NCBI GenBank assembly: GCA_024704765.1
Contig: JAKMXF010000328.1
Location: forward strand, 247,260 to 311,259
From: Oopsacas minuta
Taxonomy: Eukaryota; Porifera; Hexactinellida; Lyssacinosida; Leucopsacidae
Direction of reading: 5' to 3'
DNA length: 64,000 nt
In this document: in pieces, positions 25,012 to 36,689 of the stretch
Position numbering within the stretch: the stretch's first letter is position 1
How the letters are laid out: the number at the start of each line of letters is the position of its first letter
Translations under genes and position numbers: made by a program
Notes under the pieces: model-generated
What the model was told of the DNA's origin: nothing
Seen by the model: only the letters and a program-made list of their open reading frames with translations
Database searches by the model: none

Positions 25012-26952
25012 TTACTTCTCATCTAACAAATCTAATAGCATATTGATACTGTTAGTGAGGGCATCAGTGAATTGTTTCACTTCTCGACCTTCATAAGCTG
25101 TAACATTAGCTTCTATCCGATCTTCTCTGATTCCATAACCGATCCCATAACCGTCATGTACTACAGGAGCAAATCCTCCAACCAATACAGCCTCAGAATC
25201 GAGGGTGCTTGTTGACATAGTAAAGTGATTAATATATTTATGTACTTCATCAGTGAATATTTTGGGAATAGTGCCACCGAGCTCATTAGCTAAGCAAGAC
25301 AACCCAAACAAGTGTCTATCGAATCCCTTCCCCATAACTGCTTGTTTTACCAAAGTTGAGTGCTTTCTTGAGCAAGCTTTCATCAGCTCCAGTAGTTGCG
25401 GTGTAGATAATTTTCCATTAAGAATAGCTTTGGTACATTGTAATGTTTCGAAAGTACAAGGACGTACAGTCTCAGTCCTGCCGTGTTTGAAAGCAGAGGT
25501 GCTTGCCGACTCATAGGTAGCCGCTGTTTTGCCCCCAGAAATTAAAAAATATGCCATTTGTATCGCTAACTGTATAACAGCATCTGAAGATAATTCTACC
25601 TTCTTAAAGTAATGTTTTCCTGCCCGGATTATCTGAAGTTCTTGAACTTTGAGTCCCTTAGTTCGAGTGTAGAACTCAGTTTTGACTTTCTCAATTGTTT
25701 GTATGAGATTATCAGTCAATTCGAATTTAACCTCATTTACTTTTGCATCATTCAACTGTATGTTTTGTGGATCAACACTAGTAATTTTACTCTGTTCATA
25801 AAGTGCGTTAAAGAGTCTCAATAGTGCGACCCCATCTCCCCAAGAGTGTTCGAAGTGAATACTACAGTGACCATTCGGTTGGAATATAAGTTGGAATGAC
25901 TTATCAAACCAGCGATTGATACCATCACCATGCAGCATAGCTTTAGTGTATTCAGATGCACTTACGGATTCTTGAGAATCTAAACACAAAATGTATAAGC
26001 TCTCATCAATTAACTTGATAGATTTTGCATTTAACTCAATTTGTACCAGTTCAGCACGTGCTGAAGTCCAAGTGTCACGGTCTGCAGCTGTAAGAATTGA
26101 TACCGGATGTTTAGGATAATCTCCAGATCCTTGTTTAATCTTCAAGAGGTTATTATATATTTCATCTGTTGACAATACACTCTTATCAGGTAGAAATACA
26201 TCAAAAGTGTAAAAGTTTCCGTTTACAACTACGCAAATATGCCTTGCATTCGTATTACATGTTAATATATCCTTTTCAGGCATTGGAATACGTGTGGAGT
26301 TGAATAGATTAGAAAATTGTACCATATCGAGGGGATACGCTTTGTAGTACAAGTACGAAGTGTATATCTTAAGTCTACCGGGCAACAATTTCATTAATCT
26401 AGCATACGATTCGGTATCGCTCTTGATAGGCTGGGTATGGTATATCATTGGTTTCAACTGACCGTCTAATAGAGAGGCTTTGAACCGAGCAGTAATTGAT
26501 ATCATTTTAGCAGCCCTTTTGAGGGGATCCATAGTTTGAAGGTCTGGCTTTAGTCCTATGAATGCATTGTGAGTGAGAACAACAGAAGACCTATCTCTTA
26601 GATACCTGTCTGTCCATGGCCCGGTTATGTAACTAGTCTGTTTGTTTAATTTATTTCGCGCCACAAGTTCGTATTGTAGATGTCTTCCTTCTGTCTGTAG
26701 CTTATCTACGAGACTAGATATGTGTGAGTACTGCTCAGAATTCAACAAAGGCTTTACAGCTGTCAGATAGAGCTGACAACTATTTTGTAGTGTGGGGATA
26801 GGTAGCTGTGGTAAATATGGTTGGAAGTAGAGGGTAGGGAGAGTACTTTTCTCGAGGTATGCAGAATGAGGAAATATATTGGAGAAATGTGATAAGCATT
26901 TCCGATTCCAAAATATAATATTCACAGTCTGAGTAAGTGGATATTTTAACAT
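25012..26952 (-). CDS. CPT2: Carnitine O-palmitoyltransferase 2, mitochondrial
   Basis: Encodes the inner-membrane enzyme that transfers long-chain acyl groups from carnitine back to CoA in the matrix for beta-oxidation. The frame is open from 27069 (685 codons). I choose the second Met, at 26952, giving 646 residues. This matches CPT2 size (about 658 in human) and puts the catalytic His of EHSWGDG at residue 369, close to the usual 372. The start is followed by a mitochondrial-presequence-like stretch. Other hallmarks are YITGPWTDRYL, STSAFKHGRTETVRP (acyl-group and carnitine binding) and DGYGIGYGI near the C-terminus. CPT2 rather than CPT1 or CRAT is indicated by length, presequence and lack of two N-terminal membrane spans. 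The gene is intronless with an intact frame. A family B repeat lies directly upstream. Confidence 0.95.
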   Translation of the reverse strand: MLKYPLTQTVNIIFWNRKCLSHFSNIFPHSAYLEKSTLPTLYFQPYLPQLPIPTLQNSCQLYLTAVKPLLNSEQYSHISSLVDKLQTEGRHLQYELVARNKLNKQTSYITGPWTDRYLRDRSSVVLTHNAFIGLKPDLQTMDPLKRAAKMISITARFKASLLDGQLKPMIYHTQPIKSDTESYARLMKLLPGRLKIYTSYLYYKAYPLDMVQFSNLFNSTRIPMPEKDILTCNTNARHICVVVNGNFYTFDVFLPDKSVLSTDEIYNNLLKIKQGSGDYPKHPVSILTAADRDTWTSARAELVQIELNAKSIKLIDESLYILCLDSQESVSASEYTKAMLHGDGINRWFDKSFQLIFQPNGHCSIHFEHSWGDGVALLRLFNALYEQSKITSVDPQNIQLNDAKVNEVKFELTDNLIQTIEKVKTEFYTRTKGLKVQELQIIRAGKHYFKKVELSSDAVIQLAIQMAYFLISGGKTAATYESASTSAFKHGRTETVRPCTFETLQCTKAILNGKLSTPQLLELMKACSRKHSTLVKQAVMGKGFDRHLFGLSCLANELGGTIPKIFTDEVHKYINHFTMSTSTLDSEAVLVGGFAPVVHDGYGIGYGIREDRIEANVTAYEGREVKQFTDALTNSINMLLDLLDEK

Positions 26953-27069
26953 TCTATCAGATATTAACAATGAATATACTGAAATTATTAGCAATATAAT
27001 TACGAAAAATAATTCAACTTCCTCTCGTTGGCTAATATACCAGACGGAGAAGGGGAGTACGGATAACAT
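26953..27069 (-). other. In-frame 39-codon upstream extension of CPT2
   Basis: The open frame continues upstream to another ATG at 27069 and encodes a hydrophobic run (FFVIILLIISVYSLLI). If used, it would add a membrane anchor and shift the catalytic His to residue 408. It is more likely 5' untranslated sequence, because a start at 26952 reproduces normal CPT2 numbering. Confidence 0.4.
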
Positions 27070-27086
27070 CTCTCCGAACTATTTAT

Positions 27087-27340
27087 ACATTTTCATACGA
27101 TATCTTGAAGTACGTAATCTTGATAATGACCAAATATGGGCATAATCACAATTGCGTCACACCCGTTGGAGATATCGTATGAAAATGTATTACAAGGGTA
27201 TGGGAAGTTGGGTATATGGTACATATTGGTTGGACTTATTTGATAATAACTCTAGCGACTATCGAGTTATTAAGGGATTTTACCTAATATGTGCCATCCA
27301 TGGTATCTAATATAACTCAGTTACGTGACAATTAATACTA
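27087..27340. repeat. Family B repeat immediately upstream of CPT2
   Basis: A perfect 18-bp inverted repeat, acattttcatacgatatc (27087-27104) with its complement at 27171-27188, encloses 66 bp. That interval carries reverse-oriented family B sequence. On the right, tattacaagggtatgggaag and ccatccatgg match the copy at 50.9-51.0 kb. The repeat starts 18 bp outside the long reading frame, so it lies in the CPT2 promoter or 5' untranslated region. Confidence 0.65.
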
Positions 27341-27841
27341 ACAAAAATTTTGTATTATATGCATAAACATCCTTAGATCACTTGATATTAATTCTGGAAT
27401 CGAAGTCGCACTAGTGATCGTTTATCAGAGCTTTAAAAATGGTGCATTTTTAACAAATTGCCCTTCTAACCAAACAGATGACATCATTTCAAACTGATAA
27501 TAGTTGGATAATATGACTACTGTAAATTTATAATTATCAATAATATATTTATTCGAGCTTGAATGCACCGATTTTGTTTTATCGATAAAAATAGAATTGT
27601 AAGTCAAATTTAATAGAGTAATCCATGGTTAAATATCGTGAATAGGCTTTAGTTTCGTAGGCTGTGAATCATATACCATGTAAATTCATTGTTAGAAACC
27701 AAACTATTTTACAAGCGATTCTGAATTTAGATCTCGATTTCATTAATAATATAGATTAGATAATTATATAATTTTTGTATTACACTAACTACTAAACATA
27801 TAAGATTCAACAAGAATGAATCAAGAAATCATTGGGATATA

Positions 27842-29191
27842 CAGTGTCAGTCAAAAAGAATTGCTCAGAATAAATTTACCCCAAATTCTTATATCTATGA
27901 CTGATTTAACAATAATGCTTTATTATAATCAAGTAAATTGTTGTTAGTATTTAGTAGAACCTCCGCTTGCTTGAATTAGGGCTTTACGTCTTTGCGGCAT
28001 ACTCTCAATTAGAGTATGGAACCTGTTAATGTCGATGCTATCCCAAGTGCTTAATATGGCATTCCACAACTCTGAGTGGTTGGATGGGCTTTTCTCTTGA
28101 ATTCTGAGGGAAATGTGATCCCAAAGATTCTCAATCGGATTTAGATCAGGTGACTGAGCAGGCCAATTCATAACCTCTATTTTTGCTCACCAAACCATTG
28201 CTTAGTACCCTTTGACCTATGGCATGGGACGTTGTCTTGCTGAAAGGTCCATCCAGAATGTAAAGAATGCAAATCAACGCTTGGGATTAGTGCATTTTCC
28301 AATATATCAATGTAGGAATTTGTCTTGAGGTTCCCAGATACTTTCCGCAAGAGTCCTACGCCACTCCAGCAAAAGCATCCCCAAACTATGATGCCATCTC
28401 CACCAAACTTGCAAGTTTTTTGAAGACACCTCTCTGAGAACTCCTCCCCTTTCATCCTCCTGATGTAGGCTCTCCCGTCATTAGTATACAGAAGGAACCT
28501 AGATTCGTCACTAAACACAACTCTTGCCCATTCTTCAGTATTCCAATTCTTGTGCCATCTTGCGAAGGAAAGTCGGTTTCTTTTGTGCTTGGTAGTAAGG
28601 CGAGGCTTCCTTCGCGGTTTTTGTCCGAACAGTCCAGCCCTCGTAACTTTCTCTGAACTGTTGAAGTGGAAAGTTTTATCGAATATTCTGATAACACTTC
28701 AGCTTTGATCTGAGTAGCAGTCTTAAATCGATCCTTTTTGCATTTTCTGACCAATAATTTGTCTTGCCTTTTGGTTGTGACACGAGGCCTACCCGGAATA
28801 GCGAGGTCTCTTACCGTGCCAGTCAGCCTGTGTTTCTTAAGCATCTCGGCTACACTTTTTTAGCTACACCCAACCATTTTAGCTACCTCCCTCTGAGTAT
28901 GGCCACTTTCTGAAAGTAGTATCAGGTTGGCTCGATTTTCAATGGAAATTCGGGGTTTAAAAGGCATGGAAAATTCGATAAAAACAGATAAATTGGAAAA
29001 AAAAGAATACAACATAAAAACTGTAAGTTGTGCAAATATAATGAATGGATTAGTTGTGTTGGTGTTATTTGTCAAAATACATACGGCTGAGTATGGTTTC
29101 GCAAAAATTCAACAATCTGGTCAGTGTATACAATTTGACATTTACTATACTATATATATTCATCTTGAGCAATTCTTTTTGACCGGCACTG
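27842..29191 (-). mobile_element. Tc1-type transposon with TA target duplication
   Basis: The terminal repeats cagtgtcagtcaaaaagaat (27842) and the complement of cagtgccggtcaaaaagaat (ending 29191) differ at two positions and continue into ttgctca. TA flanks both ends. Length 1,350 bp; carries a broken transposase on the minus strand. Confidence 0.92.
27944..28967 (-). pseudogene. Tc1-like transposase, broken but catalytic residues present
   Basis: The gene begins at MPFKPRISIENRANLI (28967) with a helix-turn-helix (TQREVAKMVGCS). An in-frame stop follows at about 28860, then MLKKHRLTGTVRD with the PGRPRVTTKRQD hook. The DDE core has FSDESRF, QQDNVPCHRS and SPDLNPIENLW, so all three acidic residues are still present. 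Frameshifts near 28630 and 28175 and the stop inactivate the gene. Its terminal repeats are better conserved than its coding frame. Confidence 0.88.
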
Positions 29192-29241
29192 TATGTGTAA
29201 TGTTTGATGCCAAGTGATATCATGTTATTTGTATAAATTTA

Positions 29242-29301
29242 GATGAATCAGAGGATTATTCAGGTGTTAGTTGGAAGTGTCCGGCGTGTGAAGATTTGTA
29301 A
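29242..29301 (+). pseudogene. Possible PHD-finger tail exon
   Basis: After a splice-acceptor-like tttag the frame reads DESEDYSGVSWKCPACEDL and stops. W-x-CP-x-C is the usual last knuckle of a PHD finger. An aataaa lies about 80 bp downstream. It could be a terminal exon or retroelement scrap; very short, so low confidence. Confidence 0.3.
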
Positions 29302-30100
29302 TTCCATATTTATTATGTATTTTATTCATTTCTGTGAATTCTATATTCATGTATGGTGTATGTAACTAATAGATAAATCAATAAATGAAAAAGAAGGAAA
29401 TTGTGAAGCCCTAGGCTCTAATAGCAAAAGGGTATATCTGATCCGGAGTTACCCGGACAGACACATGTGCTACAGAGTATTGGCAGCGAGAACATATAAT
29501 TTGCCTTATATTTGAGATAACGTTATAATACTTTTGTTATGTATCTGATTGTTATTTATCTTTAAAACTGAACAACGATATATTTGTGTAGATATATTTA
29601 TAATTATAATATCTAACAGCTCTATTCTATATTTCTATAGTAATTTAATTAGAAGATATAATCTCATACAATGTGTTAGAATGTGATTATATATTATAGG
29701 AGCAGAGCATTCTACACCTACATACATCTAGCTTAAATCTATCTCTAAAGATATGTAAATATAGGAATAATCTCTCAGGGAAATTATTAAAGCTCACCGA
29801 TATTGAGCACTGTCTTAAGGATTGTTTAGGCGCCAGATTAGGATAAAGATAAAACGTATCCAGACCCCTAGACAGTCCTGAATTACTCAGTAAGGTATTT
29901 GTATAACATTAAGTGTAGAGGTATTTGACTATATTTCTATGAGTAAGTCTTTTCTCAATACGAATATTCTGCTGAAGGCAGAATATTCGTATTGAAAAGA
30001 GTATTACGTTAATGCTATCTAAAACAATACTTAGCTACCTTAGGCTGATCGTATTTCTTAGAAAATGTTTCGCACTGACGCTGCTTAATGTATTCGGAAA
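29302..30100. other. Non-coding; contains a perfect hairpin
   Basis: AT-rich. A tggcagcgagaac motif near 29482 resembles a retrotransposon primer-binding site, but LTR boundaries could not be fixed. A perfect hairpin lies at 29955-29995 (listed separately). Confidence 0.4.
29955..29995. repeat. Perfect 18-bp stem hairpin
   Basis: tcaatacgaatattctgc, five-base loop tgaag, then the exact complement gcagaatattcgtattga. Confidence 0.9.
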
Positions 30101-31189
30101 ATGAATGTCAGAGATCATAGTTTGGAAATCCGTAATCAAGCAATTGGCATGCTAAGTGCTGGAATGACCCAGAAAGACCTAGCTATAAAGCTCCAAGTTA
30201 GTTTGAGAGCAATCGAACGGTGGTGGTGCAAGCAGAAGGTCGGAAAATCTCAAAGAACTGAAGCTCATCCTGGGAGGAATTCCAGTGTCCAAAATTCCGC
30301 CAAAATTATAATTTCGAAATCTCTCAGCAAAAGATGCAAATCTACTAGGAAATTGGCTGAAATAGTGACCTCAATGGGCTATCCTATATCGCATTCGACC
30401 GTTCATCATTATCTTCGGGATAATATTGGCGCGAAATCTTACAAAAAGCCAAAAGGCTGCGATTGACGGAGAAAATGAAGGAAAAACAACTCAAATTTGC
30501 AGAATCCGCAAAGAATGGTCTGATGAAGCACCTTCTCAATTGTTCAATACGCCAAACCGACAGAATGATCGCGTTGTGCTAAAAATTCAGACAATATTGG
30601 ACCTTGCGTTAAATTCATGTCTGGGGCATGATGTCCCATCGAGCTGTCTCTGAACTCCATGTAGTGCCTCCAAAACAGAAAATAAATGGTTGCTACTATC
30701 GGAACTATATTTTGAATAAACTTGTAAGGATGCTATAGAACGTGACTCAGAAAATGGAACAATTTTACAGCGATCAATGCTCTCAGACATGTCCAGTTTT
30801 GTTTTATGCAGGATGATGCTCGAGCACACACTACAAATTGACTCAGTCCTTTTGTGAAAGAATTTCCCAAAGTTTGGATGAAAGAATAGTGACCAGGAAA
30901 CTCGTCCGACCTCAATCCTATTTACAATCTATGCTCTATTCTGAAAGATAGCGTCAGCCGAATGGAGAATGTGACGAAGCTGGACCATTTAATTTCTCAA
31001 CTAAAAATGGCTTGGGAGGGCTTTGATCCAAAAATTTAGAAAATTTAGTAGCAAGTATGCCTAATGTAGGATTAGATCAGTTATGGAATGCAATAGAGAT
31101 TACATTAATAAATAATTAGCTTAAACGATCCACATTTTTGTGTTTTGAGATATTTTCTAGAACCCTACAACACTTATGATACACCCTGT
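30101..31189 (+). pseudogene. Tc1/mariner transposase remnant
   Basis: The first 122-codon frame is a paired-like helix-turn-helix region: MTQKDLAIKLQVSLRAIERWW, then KSTRKLAEIVTSMGYPISHSTVHHYL. The core decays afterwards. ARAHTTN (about 30815) and SSDLNPIYNLC (about 30915) correspond to the second Asp block and the PDLNPIE block, with the catalytic Glu replaced by Tyr. The right end gatacaccctg followed by TA (31189) is a typical Tc1/mariner terminus. The matching left terminus was not recognised. Inactive. Confidence 0.7.
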
Positions 31190-32660
31190 ATGTTATCCCG
31201 ATTTCATTGGTATTAATATGCCTTGTGTGCCTTTAATACTCAACATTGGGCTAGATTCCTAGCCTTGTTTACCTTTGAACCTCCTATACCAAATTTAACA
31301 TAATCTATTAGGACCTCCTCCCATAGAGTTCAATACGAACCCAAAAGTAAATGTTGAAAGTAAAAGATAAAAGTCATGGCGATGAACTCAATTTTCATAG
31401 ATACATAGCACAGTTTAATAGGTTAAATGCTGACGTATACATAAACATATTCATACATCAATCCACACTTGATTATATATAGATATTCAAACAGATTTTT
31501 CGACAATAATTGCCTGATTTCATTATATTTATCTCAACTCCCATAGCAAGTACCGTCGGGACCTATGTCATCCCAATTTCATTGGTTTTAATATGCCTCG
31601 CGTGTCTTTAATTCTGAATTGTTCTAATTTATTCTGATATTCAACTTATTACAGATTCGCCTCAAGGCCAAATAATCGCGAAAGTCTGGCCTGTTCAGAA
31701 GCACTTCTTCACATGTCAGTGTCTCTCTAAGAATCTGGGTATGCTTAATGGCACTTTTTTGTACAGGAATATATTAATTCTGTAAGAATTTAAAAGATCA
31801 GCACTTTGTGTCCTTCATGGCTGACTGAAATAGCACTATAAGTTGTCAGCCATGTACCTAAATACTCCTGTCCTGATATATCCCTGTTAATCTTTTGCAT
31901 TAATAGAAAGAATCCCGAAAGGGGAGCATCTCACCCTTGACCCAGATGTCCGAGCAAAGTTCTAGTTAATGATTCAGACCTAATTTCGGAAGTAGTCTGG
32001 AAAACTTTCGTTTAGAAATGTTACACGTATTCATTTTCTGAGATATAAGTATTCAAGTATTTGTTATTCTTATACAAAATTTGAGCTCAAATATTATGGT
32101 TTACTTAAAAACAATATTTTGTACTCTCAAAGATATAATTTATGCTCTGCTAAAAAACATGAAATATCCAATTCTAAATTGGAAGTCGTATCAAGATTCA
32201 TGCTACTTATAAATGTCTCAATTGACTTGATAAATGTATTTGTGTGGTTTAATACAATTATTATCTAAAGATATACACAATATGCTATAAAAATCATGAC
32301 TAAGTAGGAAATAATGTAGTAAATGCAACTTCTAGAAACTCTATTAGTCTTCAGTGAGTCATCCAGTTGTTTGAGGTGGTTTTGCAAAAGGCTGTTTTTA
32401 CATTATTATATGTTCTCGCATACGCTAGATTGCCTGTGACACCTCGAGTTGCATTTAACCTGCTTCCGTTTGCACTGGCATGAGACGTAACATCCGCCTC
32501 TACAGCTCAATCCAGGATTTTACTTTTGGGGAAAGATATATATCCATGACTATTTTTCGTTTTATTTAGCTCATGCAGATATTTTGTGCAATTAATATAC
32601 TACTTAATTAACAACAGCATTAATTACAATATGAATATTTATGAAAAATCTGTGTTAACT
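31190..32660. other. Non-coding with one duplicated ~60-bp block
   Basis: The block gatttcattggtattaatatgcc (from about 31198) recurs with few changes near 31571, each followed by a cgtgt/tgtgcctttaat stretch. No gene is recognised. Confidence 0.45.
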
Positions 32661-32663
32661 CGC

Positions 32664-33660
<997 letters not shown>

Positions 33661-33699
33661 ATCTACAGTACTCCTTGCTTTGACAATGAGCGCTTCCAT

Positions 33700-35320
33700 A
33701 GTTTAAGCAGTTAGGTGATCTGGAAATGCAACTAATTTTGAATTATTGATTATTGAAAGGCCATAAGGGTTGGTATGTCCAATACTGTGTAGGGGGGTCT
33801 CCTTCTGGTCAGATGACAATGTTATTGTATCTGTCCAGACAGAAGTCTGCTCATCCAACTTGCATTCCTTCTCCTCTGGTTACTAAGGAGCGGGACTTAT
33901 CTCCTGAGAGAGTAAATACGTGTATACACGGATTTCCATATCTACTCAACACAAATATTTCACTGTTGTAAACTTTACATCAACAGGTGGTTTAATGGTT
34001 TGGTGTCGTAGCGTGTCTTTAAATACCAGATTAGTTGTCAGGATTTGGAATCTGTTGTTGTACTCATCTGGTACATAAAGGTGTTGATTAGGAGAGATGG
34101 CAGGTTGTCTAGTGAATAGAATTCTTCACTATTAGATCCATCCTTACCTACTCGCTTTACCATAGTTAGATCTGACAGCTTGAATTGGAAGATAGCGTTA
34201 TGTCCTACATCTGTGACATAAATGTTGTCCTCATGGACTAGGATATTCCATGGACTCTTCAGGTGTCTATCTCCGAATATATTAAGATGGTGTCCTTCCT
34301 GGGAGGATAGTTGGATACGATTGTTGTTCATATTTGCCACATAAATATGTCCAGATGCAGGTTCAATTATGACGCCTCGTGGGTCGTTAAATGCCCCAGG
34401 AACTGATCCTTCTTTCTCAACAGCAACGATCGGCTGTGTAAATGCAGAGTAGTTAGGGATTACTGGATTAGGAGGGATGGGAGGATTCTCTTGTTGGTTT
34501 ATTTCTCCCAGACGAGAGATGCGTTCCTCGAGGTCTTGTGTGTCACACAAGAACCTCAGTTCTTGAGCTGGTGGTGTATTGAGGCGGAGTTCTGCCAGTT
34601 TATCCTCCATCTCTGCCACAAATCTCTCCAGCATTCACGGGTTGATTATTGCATAGGCCAAATAGGCCATGGCCTAGGGGCTCGCGCATAATTAGATTTC
34701 CTACATTATGCGAAGACGAATTATGTAACCTGTCTTTGTTGTGCATTGAATCGGATTTGACGAAAAACATCGACTTTCAGGATATCATTGATGACTTTGC
34801 AAAAATGAAATCAAGAAAAAGGCTAATTTGACGGATATGGGATGATGCACTTATCTAATTACTAGTTAACTACATATTGAATGTATTTTCATACAACTGT
34901 ATTTAGTGTTAGCAGAATACGTAGGGGCCCCGCAAAGTCTTAGTCCGGCCCTGCCTGCATTGTATGTAGCATGTTATGCTTTATTTGGCCTTCTAATATT
35001 GTCTTGGCTCCAACAAGTTCCTCCTCCATTTCCTGACGAGCCACCAGATTGGCTCTCATCTCTTTGCGTCTGTGCCTTAACGTGATTAAGAGATGGACCC
35101 GTCTCTGGTTGAGGAGGGATATCAACCTGTCGATGGATTGATTTATTTGGACCGTTATGGAATCGATAATTGGCACTCGGGTGGTTCCTGGGAATTGTGC
35201 TGCTATTATGTCGTCGATTATTTGTTGTTTAATTGGTGTGAAATTGTGTATATTTGTTTGTTCTCCAATATCACAGAATTTATAGTTTCTATTGAATGAA
35301 TATTCTCAATAGAACACTGC
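33700..35320 (-). pseudogene. NHL-repeat (TRIM/NHL-like) protein gene, disrupted
   Basis: The minus-strand frame opens after a TGA near 35312 without an ATG. It encodes a coiled-coil region (EQTNIHNFTPIKQQIIDDI, then LISLLNQRRVHLLITL and EMEEELVGAKTILEGQIKHN). A 319-bp insertion breaks it at 34636-34954. It resumes with ERFVAEMEDKLAEL and NHL blades: FNDPRGVIIEPASGHIYVAN with NNRIQL, then LKSPWNILVHEDNIYVTDVG with AIFQFKL. A frameshift near 34090 leads to YNNRFQILTTNLVFKDTL, another follows near 33970, and stops interrupt the last blades. Such B-box/coiled-coil/NHL proteins include TRIM2, TRIM71 and nhl-1 types; no RING or B-box is visible here. It looks like a decayed member of a multi-copy family. 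Confidence 0.72.
34636..34954. mobile_element. hAT MITE inserted in the NHL gene copy
   Basis: Starts cacggg and ends tagtccggccctg, an end type (cagggccggact when complemented) used by ZMYM1-like hAT elements. Flanks ccagcatt (34628-34635) and cctgcatt (34955-34962) match at 7 of 8 positions, a good 8-bp target duplication. Removing it rejoins the coiled-coil frame. It carries the ggccatggcctaggggc block also seen (complement) near 54960. Confidence 0.78.
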
Positions 35321-35516
35321 TGAACTGACACAATTATTAAAATAGAATTATAATTCTCAGTGGTTTGTGTTGTGTACCAAATTGTCTCTTGTGAATAACA
35401 AAGTACGTCAATGGTGCTATGGTTATTTCTTATAAATTAGGAATGTTTCTTGGTAATACACGTACTTTTGCATAATTAATTGTCTGAGAAATGGTTTATG
35501 GCAATTAATTATTCAA

Positions 35517-35518
<2 letters not shown>

Positions 35519-35549
<31 letters not shown>

Positions 35550-35550
35550 G
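35519..35550. repeat. (TTG)n microsatellite
   Basis: About 11 TTG units. Confidence 0.95.
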
Positions 35551-36689
35551 CTCAATTTCTCTTCCTTGGATGTAAAGTATAATCGATGCCACTGTACTGT
35601 GCCACATTAACCCAGCGGTTCCCAACAATATTTACCCATAGACCCCCTATAACAATTTATCACATTCTGTGCACCCCTGTTCATTTTCTTCCACCACCGA
35701 AGGGTTACATGTTGATATGATATCTCCTATTAGTACATATTAATCAATTCAGGATTGAGAATTTTGCGACACCACAAGGTCGTCAAAAAGTTTAGTTGCC
35801 TAAAAATGAATCTTACTGGAATCATTGAGTAGAAATGACTCAGGGTGATCTCAAATTATATTTTAATGTACTCAGGGCTGGCATTACAGTGAGCCTTGGG
35901 GGTGCACAACCTCTAACAATGAGGCGTAAATGATGGCGTAGCTCAGTCTTATCATTACACGCAAGTCATTTCGTGGTACACATATCAACAGAACAGAAAT
36001 TTACGAAGTAACTATCTTTTGTACAGGGGCCACCAAACACCTTGTAACGGCACTCCCTCTGTCGTTGGTCGCGTTCAATTGATAGTCACTTATCACTAGT
36101 TAAATAGTATTGCATAACTATCAGCAAAAGTGGTCGTATAACGGTGTGATTTGCTCATGGCAGGGAATTCTAGACATGTACAATTACACTATGAATATTT
36201 TAGATTAATATAACACGACTGCATTAAAACATAAATGATTTGGCCATCTGTGTGCCTTCGTGCGGGTCTGATTTATGATTGAAAATGATGAGAGTATCAC
36301 GAACACATTTACAATAAAGTAAACGTTCTATACAAGCTCACCTAAAAGGAATTCTTGCTGCTCTAATCAGAAATTGTTATAACATAGTTGAGAAAAATTG
36401 GGAAATACAGTGGAAGTAGCTTAATTGGGATATCAGCTTAAACGAGACAATGTTTTAGGAACAGATTTTTTCATACAAAATCGTCGAATAATTGGGAGAT
36501 CGAATCGGTTAATTAGGATTTCTTAGCCTGATTACCTAATATTCTGAACATTTTTTTCGCTCATATTCTGGACTTCTATCCAGATAAACCGATTGTTTAG
36601 ATAGATAGTTGCTAGTGGATTAATTAGGCGATTATAGTTATGGCGTTATTTAACTCAGTTTTGGTAATTCTCATATTTTAATAATTACT
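35551..36689. other. Non-coding; lone hAT terminus near 35613
   Basis: cagcggttcccaac at about 35613 is a Charlie-type hAT end, but no matching opposite end was found nearby. No gene. Confidence 0.4.
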
